64,000 bases of DNA from Tenacibaculum singaporense (GTDB lineage: Bacteria; Bacteroidota; Bacteroidia; Flavobacteriales; Flavobacteriaceae): positions 935,001-999,000 of the forward strand of contig NZ_CP032548.1 of assembly GCF_003867015.1 (NCBI RefSeq). The letters run 5' to 3'. This document shows, piece by piece, positions 16,042 through 23,936 of the stretch. The position numbers and the translations under genes are program-made. Below the pieces are notes generated by a model. That model searched no databases. It was given only the letters and a program-made list of their open reading frames with translations, and had not been told where the DNA came from. The stretch's first letter is position 1, and every line of letters begins with the position of its first letter.

Positions 16042-16995
16042 ATGTCTGAAATAACTACTTCAATTATTTCTAAAGTAAAAGCCGAATTAAATATTACGAA
16101 AGAAATTGATGTTTTTGAATTACATAAACAATTGTATTCAGCGAGAAAGAATTCGCATCCTGACTTATTTGAAGATGGTCTTAAAGAAAAAGCGACGGAA
16201 AAATTTAAGACTTTAAATGTATTGTATTCTGAACTAAAAACTCATATGAATGGATTGAGACTTGAACAAAGTCCGAATGAACTTGCTATTTATGAAAAAA
16301 GCTATGAAACAGTTATCGACAAAAGTCGAATTATAGAACTTGAAGGTGAAAACAAAAGATTAGAGTCTACAATAAAATCAAAAGAGCATCAAATTGACAC
16401 TCTTAAAAAAGAAGTTCAAAAATTAAATGAAGCAAAAAATGAAGAGCTTAACAAGGAATTGATAAATGTTTATCAACCTAAAACTAAGAACTTTCTTGTT
16501 TTAGGAATTTCAGCTTTGTTGATTTTAGTGGTAAATATTCTAGCGCAAATTACATCACTAAAAACATCTGTTTCTGAAATATTTCCTTTTGGCATTCAAT
16601 ATTTGAATTACATTTTATTCGGCTTATTAATTTTTCTGATTTTTAGACTGCTAACAAGAAATTGGAAATTTAAAAGAATTCAAAAAATTACTGAAGAGTT
16701 AAAGTCATCTTCTGTTATAAAATCATTCTACCAAGAAAATCGTAAAGAAAAAGAACATTATTATTCTAAAACTGAATATTTCTTAGAAAGTGATATTGAA
16801 GAGTTCATAAAATGGAGATTTTTAAGAAGTAAATACAGGGTGAATCTTGTGTACTATATCGAAAAGCTATATCGAATAAATGATTTGAAAAGTTTAAACT
16901 ATTTGAAAGATATATTCATTTACAATTTAATTACTAAAGGATATATTAGAATTGGCTCTTCCAAAAAACTGGACAGAGAATTTATGATTGAATAA
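16042..16995 (+). CDS. Membrane protein with N-terminal J-domain-like region and coiled coil
   Basis: A 317-aa protein. Residues 24-70 resemble a DnaJ J-domain: a basic helix (LHKQLYSARKNS), the HPD tripeptide (ARKNSHPDLFEDG, about 38-40), and a helix AFxLN-type (ATEKFKTLNVLYSELK). Residues 90-140 are a Lys/Glu-rich coiled coil. Two membrane spans follow at about 153-175 and 187-208 (FLVLGISALLILVVNILAQI; YILFGLLIFLIF). A charged C-terminal domain of about 100 residues follows. The HPD motif would stimulate a DnaK-type ATPase at the membrane. It stands alone among repeats, with no chaperone neighbours. The J-domain is shorter than classical ones, so this is a motif-based proposal. Confidence 0.65.
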   Translation: MSEITTSIISKVKAELNITKEIDVFELHKQLYSARKNSHPDLFEDGLKEKATEKFKTLNVLYSELKTHMNGLRLEQSPNELAIYEKSYETVIDKSRIIELEGENKRLESTIKSKEHQIDTLKKEVQKLNEAKNEELNKELINVYQPKTKNFLVLGISALLILVVNILAQITSLKTSVSEIFPFGIQYLNYILFGLLIFLIFRLLTRNWKFKRIQKITEELKSSSVIKSFYQENRKEKEHYYSKTEYFLESDIEEFIKWRFLRSKYRVNLVYYIEKLYRINDLKSLNYLKDIFIYNLITKGYIRIGSSKKLDREFMIE

Positions 16996-17098
16996 AAACT
17001 ATTACCAAAAATGGCTATAAGTAATTGTTTGTTCTCGCTTACTACTGAAAAACTTCACGGATTTGCAGTTTAGAGCGTACTTGCAAAGTTAAACCATG

Positions 17099-17500
17099 TT
17101 AAAACCGAAACTTTTTTCGGTTTTCTTTTTTTTCAGCCTGTTGTTTTTTAGCATCCAAACGTTTAGCAATCGCTGCTTTTTTAGGTTTGGTAGCTTTGCG
17201 TACTTTGGGTACTACCAAGGCTTGTGCTAAAAGGTTAAAAAAGCGTTCGGTAACTAATTCTTTATTGCGGTGTTGTGAGCGGCTTTCTTGTGAGCTTAGT
17301 ATAAGCGTGTTTTCTTTAGAAAGTCTGTTCGCTAAGTTTTTAAGGAGTAGAGCCTTTTCTTTGTCCGAGAGTCCTAATGAGTCTTCAATTGTAAAACTTA
17401 ATTCTACTTTAGAGGATACTTTGTTTACATGCTGTCCGCCCGCACCAGAGCTTCGTACGGCTTTAAAGTTGAGTTCTTTTAAAAGTTGTTCTTTGTTCAT
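17099..17500 (-). CDS. arfB: Peptidyl-tRNA hydrolase ArfB (release-factor-like ribosome rescue protein)
   Basis: A 133-aa protein taken from the ATG at 17500 (MNKEQLLKELNFKAVRSSG). The catalytic loop is SSGAGGQHVNKVSSKVEL with the GGQ motif used to hydrolyse peptidyl-tRNA on stalled ribosomes. The C-terminus is Lys/Arg-rich (KATKPKKAAIAKRLDAKKQQ), the tail that enters the empty mRNA channel in ArfB/YaeJ. The longer frame to 17536 adds 12 residues with no family match. Length fits the family (about 130-140). It ends the repeat-rich stretch as a single-gene unit. Confidence 0.92.
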   Translation of the reverse strand: MNKEQLLKELNFKAVRSSGAGGQHVNKVSSKVELSFTIEDSLGLSDKEKALLLKNLANRLSKENTLILSSQESRSQHRNKELVTERFFNLLAQALVVPKVRKATKPKKAAIAKRLDAKKQQAEKKENRKKFRF

Positions 17501-17536
17501 AGTGTTAGTGAATGCATTAACGGAATTAACTTCCAA

Positions 17537-17667
17537 TGTCAGTTCGAGTGGTTTTTATCAAGTGCTAACGAGATAAAAATTTTATCGAGAACTATTCCAG
17601 CGTCTAAGTCCTAAATTCTTGATACAAATTATGCTCTTTTCAATCGCAAAATTCACTCGAATTGACA
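17537..17667. repeat. MITE-like element with TGTCAGTTCGAGTG ends
   Basis: 131 bp bounded by TGTCAGTTCGAGTG and CACTCGAATTGACA, 13 of 14 bases inverted-complementary. An inner pair TTTTTATC / GATAAAAA lies near the left end. No coding capacity. Confidence 0.75.
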
Positions 17668-17780
17668 GCTTTAAAATTTTAGTCAACCTACTTTAATAGG
17701 TGTTACTGTATTCCTGTAAAAGCAGGAGTTTCAAATATAAATAATCTATTGTTGTTTGTAAAGGGGGCTTACTAATAGAA

Positions 17781-17996
17781 GTGACTCTTATTGGTGAGTG
17801 TTGGGAACTTTAAAGGGTATTCGTAACTAGAATTAAGCAGATTTCTCGCTATCGCTCGAAATGACAAAACGTACGTCATTTAGAAGGAGTGTGCGACTGA
17901 GAAATCTCAAAGTTGGGTGTTGGGAGTTTTAAAGGATAGTAGTTACTCTTATTGATGAGATTCCTCCTCCTTCGTCGTTCGGAATGACGTTTAGCG
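17781..17996. repeat. Nested duplicated and foldback repeats
   Basis: A segment GTGACTCTTATTGG...TGTTGGGAACTTTAAAGG (17781-17816) is echoed at 17913-17960. Between them is a foldback at 17840-17907 (AGATTTCTCGCTATCGCTC pairing with GCGACTGAGAAATCT). A piece ending GGAATGACGTT lies near 17993. The gap 17537-18000 contains no gene. I recall such GAAATGAC elements as frequent in flavobacteria. Confidence 0.65.
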
Positions 17997-18000
17997 ATAC

Positions 18001-18654
18001 TTACATATCGTAGTTAGGTGTGTCGGGTGATTGGTGCATGAAGTGCATGTCTAAATCGGTAAGGGTGTCGGAAAAAGAGTATAAGTTTTCTTTTTTAGTA
18101 AGTAACGCATCAATAATTGCGACTGCTTTTTTCAAACGGGTTTCTTTGTTTCCTTTTAACAGCACATACGGACGGTTGTACTTTTTCAACGCATTTTCAA
18201 AGGCTTTAAACATTTCCAATCGTTGCTCGGGTCTGTCGCGCAAATCGTCGGCTTCCCAAGGCGTATCGATATAGGTTAAGAAATAAATATCGTAGGTATT
18301 TGCAATCGCAGCTTCATCTAATTTAGGATCTACGAATCCGCCATAATACTCTTCAGAATATACTTTGGTTTCTAACAAATCGGTATCACAGATGAGTACT
18401 TTATCCGCTTTTTTAGCCAATTCATTTTCCAAGTCCATTTGTCCTTCAGCAATCGGAATTAAATCGTGTTGCTCACAAGTTTTACGTTCGTTGTTCCACT
18501 TGCCTTGCAAGTATTCACGAGCAAATTCGGGAGCCCAAACGGTATTGTAATGACGCGCTAACTGACCAGAAAGCGTTGTTTTTCCTGTGCTTTCAGGTCC
18601 AAATAATACCACCTTTACAAGGTTGATGGGTTGCTGTGTAAGTGCTTTTTCCAT
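18001..18654 (-). CDS. NadR-like nucleoside kinase (P-loop ATPase)
   Basis: A 217-aa cytoplasmic P-loop protein resembling the C-terminal ribosylnicotinamide kinase domain of NadR: Walker A GPESTGKTTLSGQLARHY (about residues 18-35), then APEFAREYLQGKW, and a LICDTDLLETKVYSEEYYG block. NadR phosphorylates nicotinamide riboside as it enters through PnuC. There is no NMN adenylyltransferase or HTH domain, so this is a stand-alone kinase. Its start overlaps the end of the PnuC gene by 40 bases, so the two are translationally coupled. Because a thiamine-binding-type protein starts the same operon, the true substrate may be thiamine rather than nicotinamide riboside. Confidence 0.88.
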   Translation of the reverse strand: MEKALTQQPINLVKVVLFGPESTGKTTLSGQLARHYNTVWAPEFAREYLQGKWNNERKTCEQHDLIPIAEGQMDLENELAKKADKVLICDTDLLETKVYSEEYYGGFVDPKLDEAAIANTYDIYFLTYIDTPWEADDLRDRPEQRLEMFKAFENALKKYNRPYVLLKGNKETRLKKAVAIIDALLTKKENLYSFSDTLTDLDMHFMHQSPDTPNYDM

Positions 18655-19247
18655 GCTAAATATCCTGCAATTGCTATAAAGGTAAATAATAAATATTGAA
18701 AACTAGTAAAGGTAAATCCTTTGTAAAAGTAGAGAGGAACGGAGATAATATCACCAATAATCCAATAAATCCAGTTTTCTATTTTTCGTTTTGCCATGAG
18801 CCACATTCCAACAAAGAAAATGGCAGTGGTAACGGTGTCTACATAAGCTGTCCAACTTGTCCATTTATCAAAAACGGTATACACAGCATAGACAAAAACT
18901 AAGGTGGCTACAAATATGGCTACGCTTTGTTTTTTTTCTTTAGATGTTGTTCTTGAAATAGGAGTTACATGTGTAGCATCTACTTTTCGCGTCCAGATAT
19001 ACCAGCCGTATACACTCATAATAAAGTAGTAACCGTTAATCATCATATCGCCTAACAGTTCCCACTTTAACAAGAGGTACACAAAAATAGCAGTGCTTAT
19101 CATCCCCGTAGGGAATACCCAAATTTTATTCTGTTTAGAATACCAAACGGATAAAAAACCAAAGATAACGGCGATAATTTCTAGCGAAACATCAATAGGG
19201 TTGTAATCAGCATACTGCCCAAAAAGGAAATCAAAAAGTTGGCTCAT
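18615..19247 (-). CDS. pnuC: PnuC-family vitamin precursor transporter
   Basis: A 210-aa inner-membrane protein with 6-7 hydrophobic spans and the family pattern ISTAIFVYLLLKWELLGDM followed by NGYYFIMSVYGWYIWTRK. PnuC proteins let nicotinamide riboside, and in the PnuT subgroup thiamine, diffuse inward; trapping is by phosphorylation. It overlaps the upstream thiamine-binding-type gene by 17 bases and the downstream kinase gene by 40, making a tight three-gene operon. The kinase argues for nicotinamide riboside, while the first gene argues for thiamine. No TPP riboswitch is visible upstream of this operon. Confidence 0.92.
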   Translation of the reverse strand: MSQLFDFLFGQYADYNPIDVSLEIIAVIFGFLSVWYSKQNKIWVFPTGMISTAIFVYLLLKWELLGDMMINGYYFIMSVYGWYIWTRKVDATHVTPISRTTSKEKKQSVAIFVATLVFVYAVYTVFDKWTSWTAYVDTVTTAIFFVGMWLMAKRKIENWIYWIIGDIISVPLYFYKGFTFTSFQYLLFTFIAIAGYLAWKKHLHSNPSTL

Positions 19248-19491
19248 AATCGCTACGATCGGTTTTTACGATTTTCATAAATAGCAATCCGTTGTCAATT
19301 AATTCAAAGGCATTTTTCAATTCTGAAGTAACCAAACGCATCACGGTATCATAATCTCCATACACTTGCGTACTTAAAGGATTCTCTAATACGGTTAATC
19401 CCGAGGCTCTTAGTTTTTTGATGAAATTGATAATTGGTTCTTCAAATTCGTTCTGAAGCGGACTTAAGGTCAATTCTACGGATATTTTCAT
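19231..19491 (-). CDS. Thiamine-binding-type small protein (MTH1187/YkoF family)
   Basis: An 86-aa ferredoxin-like-fold protein. The start MKISVELTLSPLQ and the pattern VLENPLSTQVYGDYDTVMRLV match the MTH1187/YkoF-type thiamine-binding family, whose members bind hydroxymethylpyrimidine or thiamine. It is the first gene of the operon with pnuC and the NadR-like kinase, overlapping pnuC by 17 bases. Its presence here is the main reason to suspect a thiamine rather than a nicotinamide route. The family identification is good; ligand specificity is not shown. Confidence 0.82.
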   Translation of the reverse strand: MKISVELTLSPLQNEFEEPIINFIKKLRASGLTVLENPLSTQVYGDYDTVMRLVTSELKNAFELIDNGLLFMKIVKTDRSDYEPTF

Positions 19492-19552
19492 GGTTGTTCC
19501 TAATTAGAAAGATGCAAAGTTACTAAAGTTAAGTTGTTGTTACGCAGGAAAG

Positions 19553-19680
19553 GTTTTGGGAGGTTTTTTGGGGTTGTAGAGTTTCAAAGTTTTGGAGTGG
19601 CAAAGTTTCAAAGTTTGGAAGTTACAGAGTTTTTTAGTTGCTAAGATGTAGAGCTTCAAAGTCTCATAGTGGCAAAGTTG
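19553..19680. repeat. Low-complexity GTTTCAAAG / GGCAAAGTT repeats
   Basis: About 130 bases made of irregular copies of the motifs TTTCAAAGTT, GTGGCAAAG and GTAGAG. Typical slippage-prone intergenic DNA; no gene. Confidence 0.6.
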
Positions 19681-19701
19681 TGATTTAGAGCAGGTGTTTT
19701 T

Positions 19702-20328
19702 TTAACAAGCGCACACGCAGGTGAATCCTTCCATTTCTAAAAAGTGGATGTCGTACTCAGAGGTTTGTCCTTCGTACAAGATTTTTCCAGTGGTTTGATT
19801 GGTATCAAAAGAGAAGTCTTCAATATAAATGTTTTCTAAGAAGAGCAATTTTTTCTTTCCGTAGATTTTATACAAACTTTCTTTGGCACCCCAAACAATG
19901 GTGAGTTTACTAACTAAAGCATCGTGGTTGGCTATGGATTTGTATTCTTCTATAGGAGTGAACTTGTGTGCGATTTTCACAATTTTGTCGCGCTGCATTT
20001 CAATATCTATCCCCACAGGTTGTGTATCGGAAATAATAATTGCCGAAAAGGTAAATGAATGGGTGATTGAAATGAATTTACCGTCTTTTAAGTGTGGCTT
20101 TCCGTAACCATCGTATAGTAAATCATCATCGGTATAGCCAACTTCTTTTAGTAAATGACGTACGCTCATAAAGCCTCTTTGGTGTAAATCGGACTTCATA
20201 TTGTTTACTCTTTGCTGATTTCCTTTTGTTAAAGAAACACCGTTAGAAAGTTGTTCAAAAGATTCTTCAATCTTCCAAATCAATGCTTTAGCATGGTTGT
20301 TTACCGTTAATGTTTTGTAAAGAGGCAT
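19702..20328 (-). CDS. 4'-phosphopantetheinyl transferase
   Basis: A 208-aa Sfp/AcpT-superfamily enzyme that moves phosphopantetheine from CoA to a Ser on acyl carrier proteins. The metal and CoA motif is GIDIEMQRDKIVKIAHKF (Asp and Glu near residues 103-105), and the second motif is WGAKESLYKIYGKK (about 147-160). Mid-size, between AcpS and Sfp, as in many Bacteroidota. It is divergent from ahcY with only 62 bases between them, and upstream of the pnuC operon with a 210-base gap, so it is probably its own unit. Confidence 0.92.
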   Translation of the reverse strand: MPLYKTLTVNNHAKALIWKIEESFEQLSNGVSLTKGNQQRVNNMKSDLHQRGFMSVRHLLKEVGYTDDDLLYDGYGKPHLKDGKFISITHSFTFSAIIISDTQPVGIDIEMQRDKIVKIAHKFTPIEEYKSIANHDALVSKLTIVWGAKESLYKIYGKKKLLFLENIYIEDFSFDTNQTTGKILYEGQTSEYDIHFLEMEGFTCVCAC

Positions 20329-20390
20329 ATTTTAGAAAGTTATTTCGTAATTTTGCGACTCAAATTTAAGATACATAAATATACAAAAAT

Positions 20391-21707
20391 ATGAGCACAA
20401 AAACCGCGACATATGTTCCTTACAAAGTTAAAGATATTTCTTTAGCTGATTGGGGAAGAAAAGAGATTGAATTGGCAGAAGCTGAAATGCCAGGGTTAAT
20501 GAGTTTACGCGAAGAGTATAAAGATGAGCAACCTTTAAAGGGAGCAAGAATTGCAGGATGTTTACACATGACAATTCAAACTGCGGTTTTAATTGAAACG
20601 TTACAGGCTTTAGGTGCTGAGGTTACTTGGAGTTCTTGTAATATTTTCTCTACGCAAGATCAAGCTGCTGCTGCTATTGCTGCTGCTGGAACTCCTGTGT
20701 ATGCTTGGAAAGGTATGAACGAGGAAGAGTTTGATTGGTGTATTGAACAAACATTATTCTTTGGTGAAGATAAGAAGCCATTAAACATGATTTTAGATGA
20801 TGGTGGTGATTTAACGAATATGGTTTTAGATAAATACCCTGAGTTAGCTCCTGGAATTAAAGGTTTATCTGAAGAAACTACTACAGGGGTACACCGTTTA
20901 TACGAGCGTATGAAAAACGGAACGTTACCAATGCCTGCTATTAACGTAAATGACTCGGTTACTAAATCGAAGTTTGACAATAAGTACGGATGTAAAGAAT
21001 CTGCAGTTGATGCAATTCGTCGTGCTACGGATGTAATGTTAGCTGGTAAAAGAGTAGTGGTTTGTGGTTATGGTGATGTTGGTAAAGGTACTGCGGCGTC
21101 TTTCCGTGGAGCTGGTTCTATCGTTACTGTTACTGAAATTGATCCTATTTGTGCATTACAAGCTGCTATGGATGGTTTTGAAGTAAAGAAATTAGAAACT
21201 GTTGTAGGTAAGGCTGATATCGTAATTACTACTACTGGTAACAAAGATATCGTTCGTTCTGAGCACTTCGAAGCAATGAAAGATAAGACTATCGTTTGTA
21301 ACATCGGTCACTTCGATAATGAAATCCAAATGGCTTGGTTAAACGATACTTACGGAGATACTAAGGTTGAAATTAAGCCTCAAGTTGATAAGTATACAGT
21401 TAAAGGAAACGATATTATTGTATTAGCTGAAGGACGTTTAGTAAACTTAGGTTGTGCTACTGGTCACCCAAGTTTTGTAATGTCTAACTCATTTACAAAT
21501 CAAACTTTAGCGCAAATCGAGTTATGGAATAATTCTGATGCGTATAAAAACGAGGTGTACATGTTACCAAAACACTTAGATGAAAAAGTAGCAAAATTAC
21601 ACTTAGCTAAGATTGGTGTAGAGTTAACTGAGTTACGTGAAGACCAAGCTGAGTATATTGGAGTAACTGTAGAAGGTCCATACAAACCAGAACACTATAG
21701 ATACTAG
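20391..21707 (+). CDS. ahcY: Adenosylhomocysteinase (S-adenosylhomocysteine hydrolase)
   Basis: A 438-aa NAD-dependent enzyme that splits S-adenosylhomocysteine to adenosine and homocysteine. Signatures: [16 protein letters not shown] (substrate domain, about 57-72), the hydrolase block [17 protein letters not shown], the Rossmann NAD loop [19 protein letters not shown] (about 222-240), [12 protein letters not shown], and the C-terminal EAEYIG-like tail ending KPEHYRY that closes the neighbouring active site. Length and order are those of bacterial enzymes. Single-gene unit with a strong terminator. Confidence 0.98.
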   Translation: MSTKTATYVPYKVKDISLADWGRKEIELAEAEMPGLMSLREEYKDEQPLKGARIAGCLHMTIQTAVLIETLQALGAEVTWSSCNIFSTQDQAAAAIAAAGTPVYAWKGMNEEEFDWCIEQTLFFGEDKKPLNMILDDGGDLTNMVLDKYPELAPGIKGLSEETTTGVHRLYERMKNGTLPMPAINVNDSVTKSKFDNKYGCKESAVDAIRRATDVMLAGKRVVVCGYGDVGKGTAASFRGAGSIVTVTEIDPICALQAAMDGFEVKKLETVVGKADIVITTTGNKDIVRSEHFEAMKDKTIVCNIGHFDNEIQMAWLNDTYGDTKVEIKPQVDKYTVKGNDIIVLAEGRLVNLGCATGHPSFVMSNSFTNQTLAQIELWNNSDAYKNEVYMLPKHLDEKVAKLHLAKIGVELTELREDQAEYIGVTVEGPYKPEHYRY

Positions 21708-21755
21708 ATTCTTAGAGTCAAGATTTTTAGAATCAGGAATCAAGAATCAAGACTT

Positions 21756-21789
21756 AAAAAATCCCGCAACATTGTTGCGGGATTTTTTT
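21756..21789. terminator. Bidirectional terminator between ahcY and ferritin
   Basis: ATCCCGCAAC / GTTGCGGGAT stem with a 2-base centre and A/T tracts on both sides, serving the convergent genes. Confidence 0.93.
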
Positions 21790-21807
21790 ATACTGTTTAT
21801 AAACGTT

Positions 21808-22314
21808 TTATTCAGTAGGAATACGCTCATCAATCATTTTTAAAGGCATACCTTCCATTAAATCGATTAAGTCTAAAATGTCTCTTACTTTTTCTTCTTC
21901 TTCCGCTTGTTCTGTTACAAACCATTGTAAAAAGATTTCAGAAGTGAAATCGCCTACTTTTCTTGCGGTTTTGAATACGTGGTGAATAGATTTGGTAACC
22001 TCTATTTCTGCATCTAACGAAGCTTCAAAAATAGCTCGTAAGCTTTCAAATTCGTGAGCAACTTCAGTAGCTACAGGTGACATTGCACTACCTCCGTTAT
22101 CGTTAATAAATTTGAATATTTTCATCATGTGCTCTCTTTCTTCTTCAGCTTGCTTATAAAAGTATGCGGCGCTATTTCTAAGTTCTCTTTGATCGCACCA
22201 TGATGCCATGGCTAAGTATTTAGAAGAAGCTTGTTGCTCCATCGTTATTTGGTGGTTTAGCAAATCAACTACTTCCACATCTAAAATCATGTCTCTTCTT
22301 ATTGCTGTTTCCAT
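21808..22314 (-). CDS. Ferritin
   Basis: A 168-aa non-haem ferritin for iron storage in the cytoplasm, expected to form a 24-mer shell. The four-helix bundle is visible with ferroxidase ligands in EQQASSKYLAMASWCD (Glu), EEEREHMMKIF (ExxH), and the later EAEIEVTKSIHHVFK and LQWFVTEQAEEE (E, Q, E) blocks. The chosen ATG gives the same N-terminal length as other flavobacterial ferritins (about 33 residues before YLAMASW). Single gene facing ahcY. Confidence 0.96.
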   Translation of the reverse strand: METAIRRDMILDVEVVDLLNHQITMEQQASSKYLAMASWCDQRELRNSAAYFYKQAEEEREHMMKIFKFINDNGGSAMSPVATEVAHEFESLRAIFEASLDAEIEVTKSIHHVFKTARKVGDFTSEIFLQWFVTEQAEEEEKVRDILDLIDLMEGMPLKMIDERIPTE

Positions 22315-22396
22315 AATATTTTGTTTAGTTTTAATACTATAAAGATACAGATTATAAGACTCTAAAAAGAATAGAGGGGCTAATTTAAAGCTAGTC

Positions 22397-22690
22397 TTAG
22401 TAAAGGGTTTTCTGTTTGAAAACAGATAAAAGAAGTTCTCTTAATTCTATAAGTTGTGGTACTTCTAAGAATAATACATGCTTGTTGTCTGCTGCAAAAA
22501 GGAGTACGAAGTTATCTCCGTCGATAATCGTTTCTAATGATTCGTAAGAAGTGTATTCTAATACTTTTTTCCTGAAGGTTAATAGTTGGCAAAAAGTAAA
22601 GTCTATTACTTTATAGCCTAAATCTAGTTGGTAGCAGTTTCTGCCACCACAAGATATTTTAAACGATACATCTTCTGTTAAAAAATTCAT
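22397..22690 (-). CDS. Small hypothetical protein, 97 aa
   Basis: Not recognised. Taken from the ATG at 22690 (MNFLTEDVSFKISCGGRN); the longer frame to 22756 would run across the terminator of the upstream gene. Soluble, with CGGRNCY near the start and a Leu-rich C-terminal helix (VPQLIELRELLLSVF). It is downstream of the TlpA-like gene but separated by a terminator, so it is probably transcribed separately. Good codon use supports coding. Confidence 0.65.
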   Translation of the reverse strand: MNFLTEDVSFKISCGGRNCYQLDLGYKVIDFTFCQLLTFRKKVLEYTSYESLETIIDGDNFVLLFAADNKHVLFLEVPQLIELRELLLSVFKQKTLY

Positions 22691-22742
22691 TCGGCAAATA
22701 TAATTATTTTTAATGAATCTAAAGAAGAATAATGTAAGCAAT

Positions 22743-22773
22743 AAAAAAGCCCGCAAATTTGCGGGCTTTTTTA
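22743..22773. terminator. Intrinsic terminator after the TlpA-like gene
   Basis: AAAGCCCGCAAA / TTTGCGGGCTTT palindrome with flanking A and T runs, 20 bases past the minus-strand stop at 22794. Confidence 0.93.
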
Positions 22774-22793
22774 TTATAAAATGTCTTTTAAGA

Positions 22794-23801
22794 CTAGATA
22801 TTTAATGAATCAAATAACTCAACTAATTTAGGATTAGAAGGTCTTGGAGCATTAGAGTCTATAATCTTTCCTTCTGGATCTAATAAAATAAATCTTGGAA
22901 TTCCTGATACTCTATACGCATCCATAAAAGCTTTATCTTCTTTAGCATATAATTGAACTCCTGATAATTCTTTATCAACAATCATTTTTTTCCAAGTCTC
23001 ATAGTCTTTTTGTCTGTCAACAGAAATACTTACGAACTCGATGTTTTTATTATGGTATTTTTCTTCAACTTTCTTTAAGAATGGGATTTCGTTTTTACAT
23101 GGTTGACACCAAGTAGCCCATAAATCGATATAAACATACTTACCTTTTAAATCATCTAAAGAAGTAGTACCACCAGCATTGTTTTCATAATCAACAAACT
23201 TAGGAGAATCAGCACCTTTAGCTAAGTTTTTAGCAATGTATTGCTTGTCGTTGTACATTTTAGTTAAGTACTTTTCTAAACCAGCAATACTTTGTTTTTG
23301 ATTTGCTACGAAAGTAGAATCTAATGAAGCTCCTTCAAATCTTTTGTTAAAATCATCAACAAAAGAAGAAACTTTAGATCTGAAGTCTAATTCTGGTAAA
23401 TCCATTAATTCTTTATCTCCGAATAATTTTTCTTGATTTAGAGAAGACTGAGCTAAGAAAGCACTTTCTTCAAAACCAACACCCGTATAAGTTATGGTTT
23501 CGTCAAATTCTTTAGCATCAAGCGTCATATTAATGTCGGCTCCATTTTTTAAGTATAAAGTAGCATATTCTTTACCATCAAAAAGTCTGTAGAAACCATC
23601 TTTTACGTTCATAGTATCTTTAAAAGTTCCATCCTCACCAACTTTAATTACTTTGTTGAATTTAAATTGAGGGTTTGAGATGGTAACAGTTTCAGAGTTT
23701 TTGTTAGTGATTTTTCCAGAAAAAGTCACATAATCTTTTTGCTCCTCTTTACATGAAACTAAGGCAATAGAAAATGCCAATAAGTAAACTAGTTTTTTCA
23801 T
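22794..23801 (-). CDS. TlpA-like thiol:disulfide reductase lipoprotein
   Basis: A 335-aa periplasmic lipoprotein (MKKLVYLLAFSIALVSCKEE, lipobox Cys at about residue 17). The N-terminal 120 residues are a beta-rich DUF4369-type domain (YVTFSGKITNKNSETVTIS). The last 150 form a thioredoxin fold with the redox motif WATWCQPCKNEIPFLKK and a cis-Pro region SGIPRFILLDPEGK. Bacteroidota have many such paralogues that keep exported cysteines reduced or report redox state. Single-gene unit with terminator. Confidence 0.93.
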   Translation of the reverse strand: MKKLVYLLAFSIALVSCKEEQKDYVTFSGKITNKNSETVTISNPQFKFNKVIKVGEDGTFKDTMNVKDGFYRLFDGKEYATLYLKNGADINMTLDAKEFDETITYTGVGFEESAFLAQSSLNQEKLFGDKELMDLPELDFRSKVSSFVDDFNKRFEGASLDSTFVANQKQSIAGLEKYLTKMYNDKQYIAKNLAKGADSPKFVDYENNAGGTTSLDDLKGKYVYIDLWATWCQPCKNEIPFLKKVEEKYHNKNIEFVSISVDRQKDYETWKKMIVDKELSGVQLYAKEDKAFMDAYRVSGIPRFILLDPEGKIIDSNAPRPSNPKLVELFDSLNI

Positions 23802-23936
23802 TAGGGTGTATGTTTAATTTTGCTATCCAGCGTTATAATAAGCGTCTAAATTAGTGATTTTAAATGAAAGCGCAATTTTTTAACATTTTCCTAACTGTTT
23901 TAAAGTTGTATACCTGCCTGAATTCTAATCTTATAA

